Below, in pieces: positions 9,484 to 17,990 of a stretch of 64,000 nucleotides of DNA; position 1 is the first letter of the stretch; every line of letters begins with the position of its first letter. The notes below the pieces were generated by a model. That model had not been told where the DNA came from, ran no database searches, and saw only the letters and a list, made by a program, of their open reading frames with translations. Position numbers and translations under genes: made by a program. This DNA is from Pseudomonas sp. ok272 (GTDB lineage Bacteria > Pseudomonadota > Gammaproteobacteria > Pseudomonadales > Pseudomonadaceae). The stretch covers positions 1 through 64,000 of the forward strand of contig NZ_FOCB01000003.1 of assembly GCF_900109995.1 (NCBI RefSeq), in the 5' to 3' direction.

Positions 9484-10860
9484 ATGTCGGTACCCCCGCG
9501 TGCCGTTCAGCTCAACGAAGCGAACGCGTTCCTTAAGGAACATCCTGAGGTTCTGTACGTTGACCTTCTGATTGCGGATATGAATGGTGTGGTGCGCGGC
9601 AAGCGCATCGAACGCACCAGCCTCCACAAGGTTTACGAGAAAGGCATCAACCTGCCGGCCTCCCTATTTGCCCTGGATATCAATGGTTCGACGGTGGAAA
9701 GCACCGGCCTGGGCCTGGACATCGGCGATGCTGACCGAATCTGCTATCCAATCCCCGACACCCTGTGCAATGAACCTTGGCAGAAGCGCCCTACCGCGCA
9801 ACTGTTAATGACCATGCACGAACTTGAAGGTGAACCTTTCTTCGCCGACCCGCGCGAAGTCCTGCGACAAGTCGTGACCAAGTTCGATGAACTGGGCCTG
9901 ACCATCTGCGCCGCATTCGAGCTTGAGTTCTACCTGATCGACCAGGAGAACGTGAATGGCCGGCCACAGCCTCCGCGCTCGCCGATCTCCGGCAAACGCC
10001 CGCACTCGACCCAGGTCTACCTGATCGACGACCTCGACGAATACGTCGACTGCCTCCAGGACATCCTGGAAGGTGCGAAAGAGCAAGGCATCCCGGCTGA
10101 CGCCATCGTCAAGGAAAGTGCCCCGGCGCAGTTCGAAGTGAACCTGCACCACGTGGCCGACCCGATCAAGGCCTGCGACTACGCGGTACTGCTCAAGCGC
10201 CTGATCAAGAACATCGCCTACGACCATGAGATGGACACCACGTTCATGGCCAAGCCTTACCCAGGCCAGGCGGGCAATGGTCTGCACGTGCACATTTCGA
10301 TCCTTGATAAAGACGGCAAGAACATTTTTGCCAGTGAGGATCCCGAGCAGAACGCCGCACTGCGTCACGCGATCGGCGGTGTGCTCGAGACCCTACCGGC
10401 GCAGATGGCTTTCCTCTGCCCGAACGTCAACTCCTACCGTCGTTTCGGTGCACAGTTCTACGTGCCGAATGCGCCGTGCTGGGGCTTGGACAACCGTACC
10501 GTTGCCGTGCGCGTACCGACCGGCTCCTCCGACGCGGTCCGCCTGGAACACCGCGTTGCCGGCGCCGACGCCAACCCGTACCTGCTGATGGCTTCGGTCC
10601 TGGCAGGTGTGCACCACGGCCTGGTCAACAAGATCGAGCCCGGCGCACCGGTCGAAGGCAACAGCTACGAGCAGAACGAGCAAAGCTTGCCGAACAACCT
10701 GCGTGATGCCCTGCGCGAGTTGGACGACAGCGAAGTCATGGCCAAGTACATCGACCCGAAATACATCGATATCTTCGTGGCCTGTAAAGAGAGCGAGCTG
10801 GAGGAGTTCGAACACTCCATCTCCGATCTTGAGTACAACTGGTACCTGCACACCGTGTAA
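9484..10860 (+). CDS. spuI: Glutamate-polyamine ligase SpuI (glutamine synthetase family)
   Basis: Second gamma-glutamylpolyamine synthetase, 458 residues, divergent from the spu operon as in P. aeruginosa. The glutamine-synthetase N-domain contains YVDLLIADMNGVVRGK. Catalytic motifs are FELEFYLID (near 140), FMAKPYPGQAGNGLHVHIS (near 250-270), NSYRRFGAQ (near 315), and the adenylate-binding DNRTVAVRVPTGS. AAAGGTG lies six bases before the ATG. A strong terminator follows 20 bases after the stop. Confidence 0.93.
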   Translation: MSVPPRAVQLNEANAFLKEHPEVLYVDLLIADMNGVVRGKRIERTSLHKVYEKGINLPASLFALDINGSTVESTGLGLDIGDADRICYPIPDTLCNEPWQKRPTAQLLMTMHELEGEPFFADPREVLRQVVTKFDELGLTICAAFELEFYLIDQENVNGRPQPPRSPISGKRPHSTQVYLIDDLDEYVDCLQDILEGAKEQGIPADAIVKESAPAQFEVNLHHVADPIKACDYAVLLKRLIKNIAYDHEMDTTFMAKPYPGQAGNGLHVHISILDKDGKNIFASEDPEQNAALRHAIGGVLETLPAQMAFLCPNVNSYRRFGAQFYVPNAPCWGLDNRTVAVRVPTGSSDAVRLEHRVAGADANPYLLMASVLAGVHHGLVNKIEPGAPVEGNSYEQNEQSLPNNLRDALRELDDSEVMAKYIDPKYIDIFVACKESELEEFEHSISDLEYNWYLHTV

Positions 10861-10880
10861 GCGGATTGCAGCTTGAAAAA

Positions 10881-10915
10881 ACGCCGTGGGCTGCCTCAGC
10901 CCACGGCGTTTTTTT
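10881..10915 (+). terminator. Rho-independent terminator of spuI
   Basis: Perfect 13-bp stem ACGCCGTGGGCTG / CAGCCCACGGCGT with a CCT loop, followed by seven T. An A-tract on the left makes it potentially bidirectional. Confidence 0.95.
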
Positions 10916-10931
10916 ATGGCCGCCTGCGGCG

Positions 10932-10999
10932 ATTCGCGAGCAGGCTCGCCCCCACAGGGGAGTGCGCGTCAAATGTGGGAGCGAGCCTGCTCGCCAAAG
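10932..10999. repeat. REPIN, tail-to-tail orientation
   Basis: The arms ATTCGCGAGCAGGCTCGCCCCCACA and TGTGGGAGCGAGCCTGCTCGCCAA are separated by about 18 bases, in the gap between spuI and the TetR gene. Confidence 0.88.
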
Positions 11000-11061
11000 C
11001 GCTCGACAAGACAACACCCAACCCGCCTCGTACAATGCCCGCTGCCTTGTAGGAGACACCG

Positions 11062-11700
11062 ATGACCCGCCCCGCCACCCCACGCAAACCCCGCGCACGC
11101 AGTCAGGCCAGGATCGACTCGATCCTCGATGCCGCCCGCACGCTGCTGGCCGCCGAGGGCGTGGCTAGCCTGTCGATCTACAGCGTGGCAGAACGCGCCG
11201 AGATTCCGCCGTCGTCGGTCTATCACTTCTTCGCCAGTGTCCCGGCCCTGCTCGAAGCCTTGACCGCCGACGTCCACGCCGCGTTCCGCGCCTGCCTGCA
11301 AGCGCCCATCGATCCCCAGGCCCTCAACGGCTGGCGTGACCTGTCGCGGCTGGTGGAGCAACGCATGCTCGACATCTATGACGAAGACGCCGCCGCCCGC
11401 CAGTTGATCCTCGCCCAGCACGGCCTGACCGAAGTCACCCAGGCCGACCGCCAGCACGACATCGAGCTGGGCGACCTGATGCACACACTCTTCAACCAGC
11501 ACTTCGAGCTGCCGACCCTGCCCAAGGATGTCGACGTGTTCGCTCTGGCCATGGAACTGGGCGATCGCGTCTACGCCCGTTCGGTGCAACAACACGGGCA
11601 GATCACCCCGCGCATGGCCGAGGAAGGGATGCGGGTGTTCGATGCTTACCTTGGGTTGTATTTGCCGCCGTATTTGCCCAAGCGCGCTCACTCAAGCTGA
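11062..11700 (+). CDS. TetR-family transcriptional regulator
   Basis: 212 residues. The N-terminal TetR helix-turn-helix is clear: RIDSILDAARTLLAAEG, then SLSIYSVAERAEIPPSSVYHFF (residues ~38-60). The C-terminal ligand domain is not family-specific. AGGAGA lies seven bases before the ATG. It has no obvious operon partner: spuI with its terminator lies upstream, and the convergent ssu operon lies downstream. The target is unknown. Regulation of itself or of the polyamine genes is possible but unsupported. Confidence 0.85.
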   Translation: MTRPATPRKPRARSQARIDSILDAARTLLAAEGVASLSIYSVAERAEIPPSSVYHFFASVPALLEALTADVHAAFRACLQAPIDPQALNGWRDLSRLVEQRMLDIYDEDAAARQLILAQHGLTEVTQADRQHDIELGDLMHTLFNQHFELPTLPKDVDVFALAMELGDRVYARSVQQHGQITPRMAEEGMRVFDAYLGLYLPPYLPKRAHSS

Positions 11701-11723
11701 CTCCTGCGGCGATCATGCGGGCC

Positions 11724-11819
11724 TCTTCGCGAGCAGGCTCGCTCCCACAAGGATCGTGGGTGAATACAGATTCTGCATCTAATCGGGACTCCTCGTGGGA
11801 GCGACCCCGCTCGCGAATG
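11724..11819. repeat. REPIN
   Basis: The arms TCGCGAGCAGGCTCGCTCCCACA and CGTGGGAGCGACCCCGCTCGCGAA are separated by about 48 bases, between the convergent tetR and ssuF genes. Confidence 0.87.
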
Positions 11820-11851
11820 TCGCACCACCGAACTCACTGACTCACGCCCAC

Positions 11852-11869
11852 AAAAAGCCCCGAAGGGCT
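11852..11869 (-). terminator. Terminator of the ssu operon
   Basis: On the minus strand a GC stem AGCCC-TTCG-GGGCT is followed by a T-tract, 33 bases beyond the ssuF stop. The stem is short but closed by a stable TTCG tetraloop. Confidence 0.75.
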
Positions 11870-11901
11870 CACGCCGTCCGGGGCGGTGTGGAACGCATCG
11901 A

Positions 11902-12117
11902 TCACAACTTGGCGATCGACACCTCGGTGGACTTCACAAAGGCGATCACTTCACTGCCGACCGCCAGTTCCAGCTCTTTCACCGAGCGGGTAGTGATCAC
12001 TGACGTGACGATACCGGAGGCGGTCTGCACGTCGATTTCCGACAGTACGTCACCGAGTACGATTTCCTTGATGGAGCCTTTGAATTGGTTGCGCACGTTG
12101 ATGGCTTTAATGGTCAT
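11902..12117 (-). CDS. ssuF: SsuF, molbindin-like TOBE-domain protein
   Basis: 71 residues forming a single TOBE/Mop domain (MTIKAINVRNQFKGSIKEI..GIVTSVIT). It is the last gene of ssuEADCBF, as described in P. putida, where it is needed for growth on sulfonates although its ligand role is unclear. The only Met is the initiator and it has no Cys, in keeping with the sulfur-starvation regulon. It lies 21 bases after ssuB. Confidence 0.9.
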   Translation of the reverse strand: MTIKAINVRNQFKGSIKEIVLGDVLSEIDVQTASGIVTSVITTRSVKELELAVGSEVIAFVKSTEVSIAKL

Positions 12118-12138
12118 GGGTCGATTCCTGTCGTGGCG

Positions 12139-12945
12139 TTATTGAGCCCAGCGCAACTGCGTGGGCAGGGGTGAAACAGGTTCCGGCTCGGGCGGGATGC
12201 CCGGCAGGGACAGCACACGGTTGAGCACTTCGGTTTCCAGCGCCGCCAGTCGATGGGAGCCGCGTACCCGAGGGCGCGGCAGTTCGACGTGCAGGTCCAG
12301 GCCGATCTCGCCCTCTTCGATCAGCAACACCCGGTCGGCAATCGCCACCGCTTCGCTGACGTCGTGGGTCACCAGCAACACGGTGAAGCCATGCTGCTGC
12401 CACAGGCGTTCAATCAGTTGCTGCATTTCAATTCGGGTCAGGGCATCCAGCGCGCCCAGCGGTTCATCGAGCAACAGCAAGCGCGGCTTGTGGATCAGCG
12501 CCCGGGCCAGCGCCACCCGCTGCTTCTGTCCACCCGACAGGGCGGCCGGCCATTCATCGGCACGGTCGACCAGGCCCACTGCGTCCAGGGCCTCAAGCGC
12601 CTGTTGACGCCAATGGCCCTTGAGCCCGAGGCCCACGTTATCGATGACCTTTTTCCAGGGCAGCAGGCGCGCTTCCTGGAACATCAGGCGTGTATCTTCC
12701 CGGGCTTCACTCAATGGTGCCGAGCCGGCCAACAGCTCGCCGGCAGTGGGCTGATCGAGGCCGGCGAGCAAGCGCAGCAAGGTGCTCTTGCCGCAGCCGC
12801 TACGCCCCACCACCGCCACGAACTGCCCGGCCGGGATGTGCAGGTCGATTTCGCGCAGCACGTGCCGCGCCCCAAAGGTCTTTTGCAGCTTGCGTGACGC
12901 CAGCGGGATCCCGCGCAGCAGGCGCGGCGGTTGTTGAGCGGTCAT
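12139..12945 (-). CDS. ssuB: Aliphatic sulfonate ABC transporter ATPase SsuB
   Basis: 268 residues from the ATG at 12945, which overlaps the ssuC stop by four bases. A longer upstream reading (to 12993) would lie inside ssuC and is not needed. Walker A is GRSGCGKST, the signature LSGGQKQR, Walker [13 protein letters not shown], with [16 protein letters not shown] after it. It energises sulfonate uptake with SsuC and SsuA. Confidence 0.93.
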   Translation of the reverse strand: MTAQQPPRLLRGIPLASRKLQKTFGARHVLREIDLHIPAGQFVAVVGRSGCGKSTLLRLLAGLDQPTAGELLAGSAPLSEAREDTRLMFQEARLLPWKKVIDNVGLGLKGHWRQQALEALDAVGLVDRADEWPAALSGGQKQRVALARALIHKPRLLLLDEPLGALDALTRIEMQQLIERLWQQHGFTVLLVTHDVSEAVAIADRVLLIEEGEIGLDLHVELPRPRVRGSHRLAALETEVLNRVLSLPGIPPEPEPVSPLPTQLRWAQ

Positions 12946-13730
12946 GCGGCACCTGCCTTGGTCACTTGATAGGCCGGATGCCAGCGCAACCACACCCGCT
13001 CAAGCCCACGGGCCGCGAGGTCCGCCAACTTGCCCAGCACGGCGTACAGCACAATCGCCAGCACCACCACGTCGGTCTGCAGGAACTCCCGGGCGTTCAT
13101 CGCCAGGTAGCCGATGCCGGAGCTGGCGGAGATGGTTTCGGCGACGATCAGCGTCAACCACATGAAGCCCAGGGCAAAGCGCACGCCGACCAGAATCGAA
13201 GGCAGCGCACCGGGCAGGATCACCTGGCGGAACAGGCTGAACCCGCTCAAGCCATAACTGCGCGCCATCTCCACCAAGGCCGGGTCGACATTACGAATGC
13301 CGTGGTAGGTGTTCAGGTAGATCGGGAACAGCGTGCCCAGCGCCACCAGGAAAATCTTCGCCGACTCATCGATGCCAAACCACAGGATCACCAGCGGGAT
13401 CAGCGCCAGGTGCGGCACGTTGCGAATCATCTGCACCGAGCTGTCGAGCAGGCGTTCGCCCCACGTCGACAGGCCGGTGATGAAGCCCAGCGCCAGGCCG
13501 ATGCCGCCACCGATGACAAAGCCGACACCGGCGCGCCAACCGCTGATGGCCAGGTGTTTCCAGATGTCGCCGCTGCGCACCAGCTGCACACCCGCTTCGA
13601 TCACCGCGCTGGGGGCCGGCAGGATGCGTGTCGACAACCAGCCCGCCGACACCGAGAGCTGCCACACCGCCAGCAACAACACCGGCAAGGCCCAGGGCGC
13701 GAGGTTGTGGATAAGCGTTTGCTTGTTCAT
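12942..13730 (-). CDS. ssuC: Aliphatic sulfonate ABC transporter permease SsuC
   Basis: 262 residues, BPD_transp_1 permease with about six membrane helices (first: [21 protein letters not shown]). The EAA-type loop ([26 protein letters not shown]) is near residues 155-180. It lies eight bases after ssuD and overlaps ssuB by four. Confidence 0.93.
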   Translation of the reverse strand: MNKQTLIHNLAPWALPVLLLAVWQLSVSAGWLSTRILPAPSAVIEAGVQLVRSGDIWKHLAISGWRAGVGFVIGGGIGLALGFITGLSTWGERLLDSSVQMIRNVPHLALIPLVILWFGIDESAKIFLVALGTLFPIYLNTYHGIRNVDPALVEMARSYGLSGFSLFRQVILPGALPSILVGVRFALGFMWLTLIVAETISASSGIGYLAMNAREFLQTDVVVLAIVLYAVLGKLADLAARGLERVWLRWHPAYQVTKAGAA

Positions 13731-13738
13731 GGCGCGCC

Positions 13739-14887
13739 TCAGCTCTGGGACGCAGCTTTGGGAAGGATGTCGTTGGCCACCATCTCACCGAACGGGCTGA
13801 CGTAACCGGCGCCCTTGGGCAACTCGGGACGCTCCACGTCCAGGTGGGGAAACAGCAGCTCGGCGACGCGGTACGATTCTTCCAGGTGCGGGTAGCCGGA
13901 GAAAATGAAGGTGTCGATGCCCAGGGCCGCGTACTCCTTGACCCGCTCGGCCACGGTCGGGCCGTCGCCCACCAGCGCCGTGCCCGCACCGCCGCGCACC
14001 AGCCCGACGCCGGCCCACAGGTTGGGGCTGACTTCGAGGTTGTCGCGGCGCCCGCCATGCAAGGCGGCCATGCGTTGCTGGCCCACCGAGTCAAAGCGCG
14101 CCAGGGACGCCTGGGCCCGGGCAATGGTGTCGTCGTCCAGGTGCGAGATCAACCGGTCCGCCGCCGCCCAGGCTTCGGCGTTGGTCTCACGCACGATCAC
14201 GTGCAGGCGGATGCCAAATCGCACGGTGCGGCCCAGCTTCGCGGCCTTGGCCCGCACCTGCGCGATCTTCTCGGCCACCGCCGCCGGCGGCTCGCCCCAG
14301 GTCAGCACCATCTCCACCTGTTCGGCAGCCAGGTCTTGCGCCGCGTCCGAGGAACCACCGAAGTACAGCGGCGGACGCGGTTGCTGGATCGGTGGATAGA
14401 GCAACTTGGCACCCTTCACACTGATGTGCTGGCCGTCGTAGTCCACCGTCTCGCCTTCCAGCACCCGCCGCCAGATCCGGGTGAACTCCACCGAGGCCTG
14501 ATAGCGTTCTTCGTGGCTCAGGAACAAGCCATCGCCGGCCAGTTCTTCCGGGTCACCCCCGGTCACCAGGTTGAACAGCGCACGACCACCCGACAAACGA
14601 TCCAGGGTCGCCGCCTGGCGCGCCGCCACCGTCGGGGAAATGATCCCGGGGCGCAGGGCAACCAGAAACTTCAGGCGCTGGGTCACCGGGATCAGCGACG
14701 CGGCCACCAGCCACGAGTCCTCGCAGGAGCGTCCGGTGGGGATCAGCACCCCGCCAAAGCCCAAACGATCCGCCGCCTGGGCGACTTGTTGCAGGTAGCC
14801 ATGGTCAACGGCGCGGGCACCTTCGGCGGTGCCAAGGTAATGGCCGTCGCCGTGGGTGGGCAGGAACCAGAAAATATTGAGGCTCAT
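13739..14887 (-). CDS. ssuD: FMNH2-dependent alkanesulfonate monooxygenase SsuD
   Basis: 382 residues from the ATG at 14887 ([19 protein letters not shown], the typical SsuD start), with GGAGA a few bases upstream. It is a luciferase-like TIM barrel that cleaves C1-C14 alkanesulfonates to aldehyde and sulfite using FMNH2 from SsuE and O2. The SsuD active-site Cys is present in GRSCEDSW (near residue 54) and the substrate-binding Arg lies in the [14 protein letters not shown] region. It contains only four Met and one Cys. Confidence 0.95.
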   Translation of the reverse strand: MSLNIFWFLPTHGDGHYLGTAEGARAVDHGYLQQVAQAADRLGFGGVLIPTGRSCEDSWLVAASLIPVTQRLKFLVALRPGIISPTVAARQAATLDRLSGGRALFNLVTGGDPEELAGDGLFLSHEERYQASVEFTRIWRRVLEGETVDYDGQHISVKGAKLLYPPIQQPRPPLYFGGSSDAAQDLAAEQVEMVLTWGEPPAAVAEKIAQVRAKAAKLGRTVRFGIRLHVIVRETNAEAWAAADRLISHLDDDTIARAQASLARFDSVGQQRMAALHGGRRDNLEVSPNLWAGVGLVRGGAGTALVGDGPTVAERVKEYAALGIDTFIFSGYPHLEESYRVAELLFPHLDVERPELPKGAGYVSPFGEMVANDILPKAASQS

Positions 14888-14912
14888 GGAGTGGTCTCCT
14901 TGGGGGATCGAA

Positions 14913-15878
14913 TTAGGGCGCAGTGGCAACGGTGGCCGGCGGGGTCCAGATCACGTCTTTGATGCTCAGCGGCGTGGGGATCAACTTGAGCTGGTAGAAG
15001 CTGTCGGCGATTTTCTGCTGCGCCGCGACCACTTGCGGGGTCAGGAAGTGCGCGCCGTAGCCTTGGCGCTTCACCGAGGCCAGGGTGATGTCGGCGGGCA
15101 GGCCGAGCAGCGGCGCCACCTGCTGGGTCACCTCTTGCGGGTTGGCCTTGGACCACTCGCCGACGTCACGCACCTGATCGATCAGGGTCTTGATCACGGC
15201 CGGGTGTTGTTGCGCATACGGCCGGGTGGCCAGGTAGAACTGATGGTTGTCGGCCAGGCCTGTGGCGTCACGCAGGGTGCGGGCTTGCAGTTGCTGTTCG
15301 GCGGCCGCCTGGTACGGGTCCCAGATCACCCAGGCGTCGACGCTGCCGCGCTCGAACGCCGCACGGGCATCGGCCGGAGGCAGGAATACGGTTTGAATGT
15401 CGCTGTACGTGAGGCCGGCGTCTTCCAGGGCGCGCACCAGCAGGTAGTGCACGTTCGAGCCCTTGTTGAGCACGACCTTCTTGCCCTTGAGGTCGTGCAC
15501 CGATTGGATCGGCGAATCTTTAGGCACCAGGATCGCTTCGCTTTGCGGCGCGGGCGGTTCGTAGGCGACGTAGACCAGGTCAGCGCCAGCGGCCTGGGCA
15601 AACACCGGCGGGGTTTCGCCGGTCACGCCGAAGTCGATGGAGCCGACGTTCAGCCCTTCGAGCAGTTGCGGACCACCGGGGAACTCGGTCCATTGCACGT
15701 CGACGCCTTGGGCGGCGAGGCTTTTTTCCAGGGTGCCTTTGGCTTTGAGCAGCACCAGGGTGCCGTACTTTTGATAGCCGATTCGCAAGGTCTCGGCCTG
15801 GGCTTGAGTAGTGGCGCCGAAGGACACAGCCGCAACAAACAGAGCGACCAGACCGCGACGCAAAATGACAGGGCGCAT
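14913..15878 (-). CDS. ssuA: Periplasmic aliphatic sulfonate-binding protein SsuA
   Basis: 321 residues with a signal peptide ending TTQAQAE at about 29. The mature protein has the NMT1/SsuA-type fold: [21 protein letters not shown], then [24 protein letters not shown]. The mature protein contains no Met and no Cys at all, an extreme sulfur economy for a protein made under sulfate limitation. It lies between ssuE (88 bases upstream) and ssuD (25 bases downstream). Confidence 0.94.
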   Translation of the reverse strand: MRPVILRRGLVALFVAAVSFGATTQAQAETLRIGYQKYGTLVLLKAKGTLEKSLAAQGVDVQWTEFPGGPQLLEGLNVGSIDFGVTGETPPVFAQAAGADLVYVAYEPPAPQSEAILVPKDSPIQSVHDLKGKKVVLNKGSNVHYLLVRALEDAGLTYSDIQTVFLPPADARAAFERGSVDAWVIWDPYQAAAEQQLQARTLRDATGLADNHQFYLATRPYAQQHPAVIKTLIDQVRDVGEWSKANPQEVTQQVAPLLGLPADITLASVKRQGYGAHFLTPQVVAAQQKIADSFYQLKLIPTPLSIKDVIWTPPATVATAP

Positions 15879-15966
15879 GGCGCTCTCCTATTTGCAGTGG
15901 GGTTGTGGCTGCACCTGCTAAGCCGTTAGCGGCTGAGTAAGGCCAGTTTTCAAACTAAAAAATACG

Positions 15967-16560
15967 TTAAATGCTCCAGCGAGCACTCAACAAACGGTCA
16001 TTCAACCACTGTGGATCAAGTGGCTTGGGATGACGGGCCATGGCGCTGAAAAACTGCTCCAGGGCCTCGCTCAAGCGTTGCGCCAACTCCGGCGCCAACC
16101 TGGCCGGGACGCTGCCTTCGCCGTAGGCGATCTGCGCGTCTTCGGCAAAGATCCCCTGGAGCATTTCCTGGGCCTTGAGCGCCGACAGCACCGGCTTGAG
16201 CGCGTAGTCCACCGCCAGCATGTGGGCGATGCTGCCACCCGTGGCCATCGGCAGGACTACCTTGTGGCTCAGGGCACGTTCGGGCAGCAGGTCCAGCACG
16301 GTTTTCAGCGCGCCGGAGAACGATGCTTTGTAGACCGGCGTGGCGATCAACAGGCCATCGGCGTTTTCAATCTGTTGCAGCAGGTCAATGACCTTCGGGC
16401 TGTCGAAGCGTGCATGCAGCAAGTCCTCGGCCGGGAAGTCCCGCACCTGGTAACTCACCACTTCCACCCCGTGTTGTTGCAACCAGCGTTGGCAGCGATC
16501 CAGCAGCACCCCGGAACGGGAGCGTTGGCTGGGGCTGCCTCCGAGAGAGACGACCAGCAT
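15967..16560 (-). CDS. ssuE: NAD(P)H-dependent FMN reductase SsuE
   Basis: 197 residues, flavodoxin-like reductase supplying FMNH2 to SsuD. The N-terminal [16 protein letters not shown] binds the FMN phosphate, and [24 protein letters not shown] is the family signature. It is the first gene of ssuEADCBF. Upstream lies an AT-rich promoter region (about 16620-16700) of the type used by CysB-controlled sulfur-starvation genes. That control is inferred. Confidence 0.93.
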   Translation of the reverse strand: MLVVSLGGSPSQRSRSGVLLDRCQRWLQQHGVEVVSYQVRDFPAEDLLHARFDSPKVIDLLQQIENADGLLIATPVYKASFSGALKTVLDLLPERALSHKVVLPMATGGSIAHMLAVDYALKPVLSALKAQEMLQGIFAEDAQIAYGEGSVPARLAPELAQRLSEALEQFFSAMARHPKPLDPQWLNDRLLSARWSI

Positions 16561-16717
16561 GGCGTGATTCCTTGCGTGTTGTTAGCGATTCGTGGCTTGC
16601 GATCTCGCGGTACTGGAAGTGACCTTAACAGGCGATTTATATATCCATAAATCATATTTATTCATTTGGTTATTCGCTATAGATATATAAGAAAGCATTT
16701 CTTCCGCGCATAAAAAA

Positions 16718-16735
16718 AGGCCGTCGAAACGGCCT
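16718..16735 (-). terminator. Bidirectional hairpin terminator
   Basis: Stem AGGCCGT / ACGGCCT around a CGAA loop with A-runs on the left and right. On the minus strand it ends in seven T, so it can stop transcription from lsfA before ssuE. Confidence 0.85.
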
Positions 16736-16865
16736 AAAAACCCCTGCTTTGAGGATTGGGTGCACCCTGAGCCCTGTGCTGATCGGTGTGGCGCCTTCGC
16801 GGGCAAGCCTCGCTCCTTGGTAACAATCGCGTGAACGACCCGAACGGTAGGAGCGAGGCTTGCCC

Positions 16866-17010
16866 TAATGCCAGTCAGTTAAGCGAAAACCACGTGGGAG
16901 CGAGCCTGCTCGCGATAGCAGTAGGTCAGTCAACGGAGATGTTGGCTGTGTTGCCGTCTTCGCGAGCAGGCTCGCTCCCACAGGTTTGGCGCCTTAACTG
17001 ACTGGCATTA
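16866..17010. mobile_element. IS4-like miniature inverted-repeat element (MITE) with 10-bp target duplication
   Basis: The 145-bp insert is bounded by perfect 18-bp terminal inverted repeats, TAATGCCAGTCAGTTAAG and its exact complement. It is flanked by a perfect direct repeat AGGCTTGCCC (16856-16865 and 17011-17020). The ends resemble those of IS4 as I recall them (TAATGCCGATCAGTTAAG), and IS4-group elements make 10-13 bp duplications, so an IS4-group transposase probably mobilised it. It encodes no protein. A REPIN (16893-16983) fills the interior. Confidence 0.88.
16893..16983. repeat. REPIN carried inside the MITE
   Basis: The arms GTGGGAGCGAGCCTGCTCGCGAT and CTTCGCGAGCAGGCTCGCTCCCAC belong to the common subtype, unlike the interrupted outer REP, so the two are of different origin. 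Confidence 0.9.
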
Positions 17011-17058
17011 AGGCTTGCCCGCGAAGACAATTTCAGCCACAGCATAACGGCCCATGGT

Positions 17059-17697
17059 TCACTTGTTCGGCTGCGGCGTCAGGCGCAGGTACGGCTTCAC
17101 CGCGCGGTAGCCCTTGGGAAAGCGCCGGTTGATCTCGTCTTCATCCTTGAGCGACGGCACGATCACCACGTCGTCACCGTCCTGCCAGTTGGCCGGCGTG
17201 GCCACCTTGTAGGTGTCGGTCAGTTGCAGTGAATCGATCACCCGCAGGATCTCGTGGAAGTTACGCCCGGTGCTGGCCGGATAGGTGATGGTCAGGCGAA
17301 TCTTCTTGTTCGGGTCGATCACGAACAGCGAGCGCACCGTCAGCGTGTCATTGGCATTGGGGTGGATCAGGTCGTACAGGTCGGACACCTTGCGGTCGGC
17401 ATCGGCGAGGATCGGGAAGTTGACCTGGGTGTCCTGGGTTTCGTTGATGTCTTCGATCCACTTGTGGTGCGAGTCCACCGGGTCCACCGACAGGGCAATG
17501 GCCTTGACCCCGCGCTGGGCGAACTGGTCCTTGAGCTTGGCGGTAAAGCCCAACTCCGTGGTGCACACCGGGGTGAAGTCCGCCGGGTGGGAGAACAGCA
17601 CGCCCCAGCTATCGCCCAGCCACTCGTGAAAACGAAGGGTGCCGGCGCTGGAATCCTGTTCGAAGTCGGGGGCGATGTCGCCAAGTCTGAGGCTCAT
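17059..17697 (-). CDS. lsfA: 1-Cys peroxiredoxin, LsfA type
   Basis: 212 residues, AhpC/Prx6 family. The peroxidatic Cys is in HPADFTPVCTTELG (residue ~46) and it is the only Cys, so this is a 1-Cys enzyme. The C-terminal Prx6 domain follows (DGDDVVIVPSLKDEDEINRRFPKG). Besides that Cys and the initiator Met there is no other sulfur residue. In P. putida lsfA is a sulfur-starvation-induced gene next to ssu. The same arrangement here supports a role in coping with peroxide and FMNH2 by-products during desulfonation. Confidence 0.92.
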   Translation of the reverse strand: MSLRLGDIAPDFEQDSSAGTLRFHEWLGDSWGVLFSHPADFTPVCTTELGFTAKLKDQFAQRGVKAIALSVDPVDSHHKWIEDINETQDTQVNFPILADADRKVSDLYDLIHPNANDTLTVRSLFVIDPNKKIRLTITYPASTGRNFHEILRVIDSLQLTDTYKVATPANWQDGDDVVIVPSLKDEDEINRRFPKGYRAVKPYLRLTPQPNK

Positions 17698-17936
17698 GGT
17701 GCTGCTCCTGGTGAGTGCGTGATGAGCCTTACTGTGCCTAGGGTTAGCAGTTATTAAAAAGAATAAATATCTATTTTATTAGATCAAAATTGAATATTAA
17801 AAATCTGTTCACTGGACCCACGAACCCACAGCGCACACCCTGTACCCAAGGTTCGAGAAGGCCTTGAGTTGTCGCAACAAAGAGGGAAATGGAAGGAACA
17901 CCTGCGGGGGTGGGTTTTCCTTCCGGCAATAAAAAA

Positions 17937-17963
17937 CCCCGCCCGGCGCAATGCCTGGCGGGG
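17937..17963 (-). terminator. Terminator of the oprD-type gene
   Basis: GC stem CCCCGCC / GGCGGGG with an internal imperfect stem. On the minus strand it is followed by six T. It begins about 28 bases after the porin stop codon. Confidence 0.88.
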
Positions 17964-17990
17964 CTTTCAGTTCAACTGACGCGAGCGCTG

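Larger units (their letters stand above)
16791..17025. repeat. REPIN of the GGCTTGCCC subtype, split by a miniature element
   Basis: The left arm CTTCGCGGGCAAGCCTCGCTCC is at 16795-16816. The right arm reads TAGGAGCGAGGCTTGCCC at 16848-16865 and resumes AGGCTTGCCCGCGAAG at 17011-17026. Removing the 145-bp insert plus one copy of the 10-bp duplication restores a complete REP. Confidence 0.88.
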
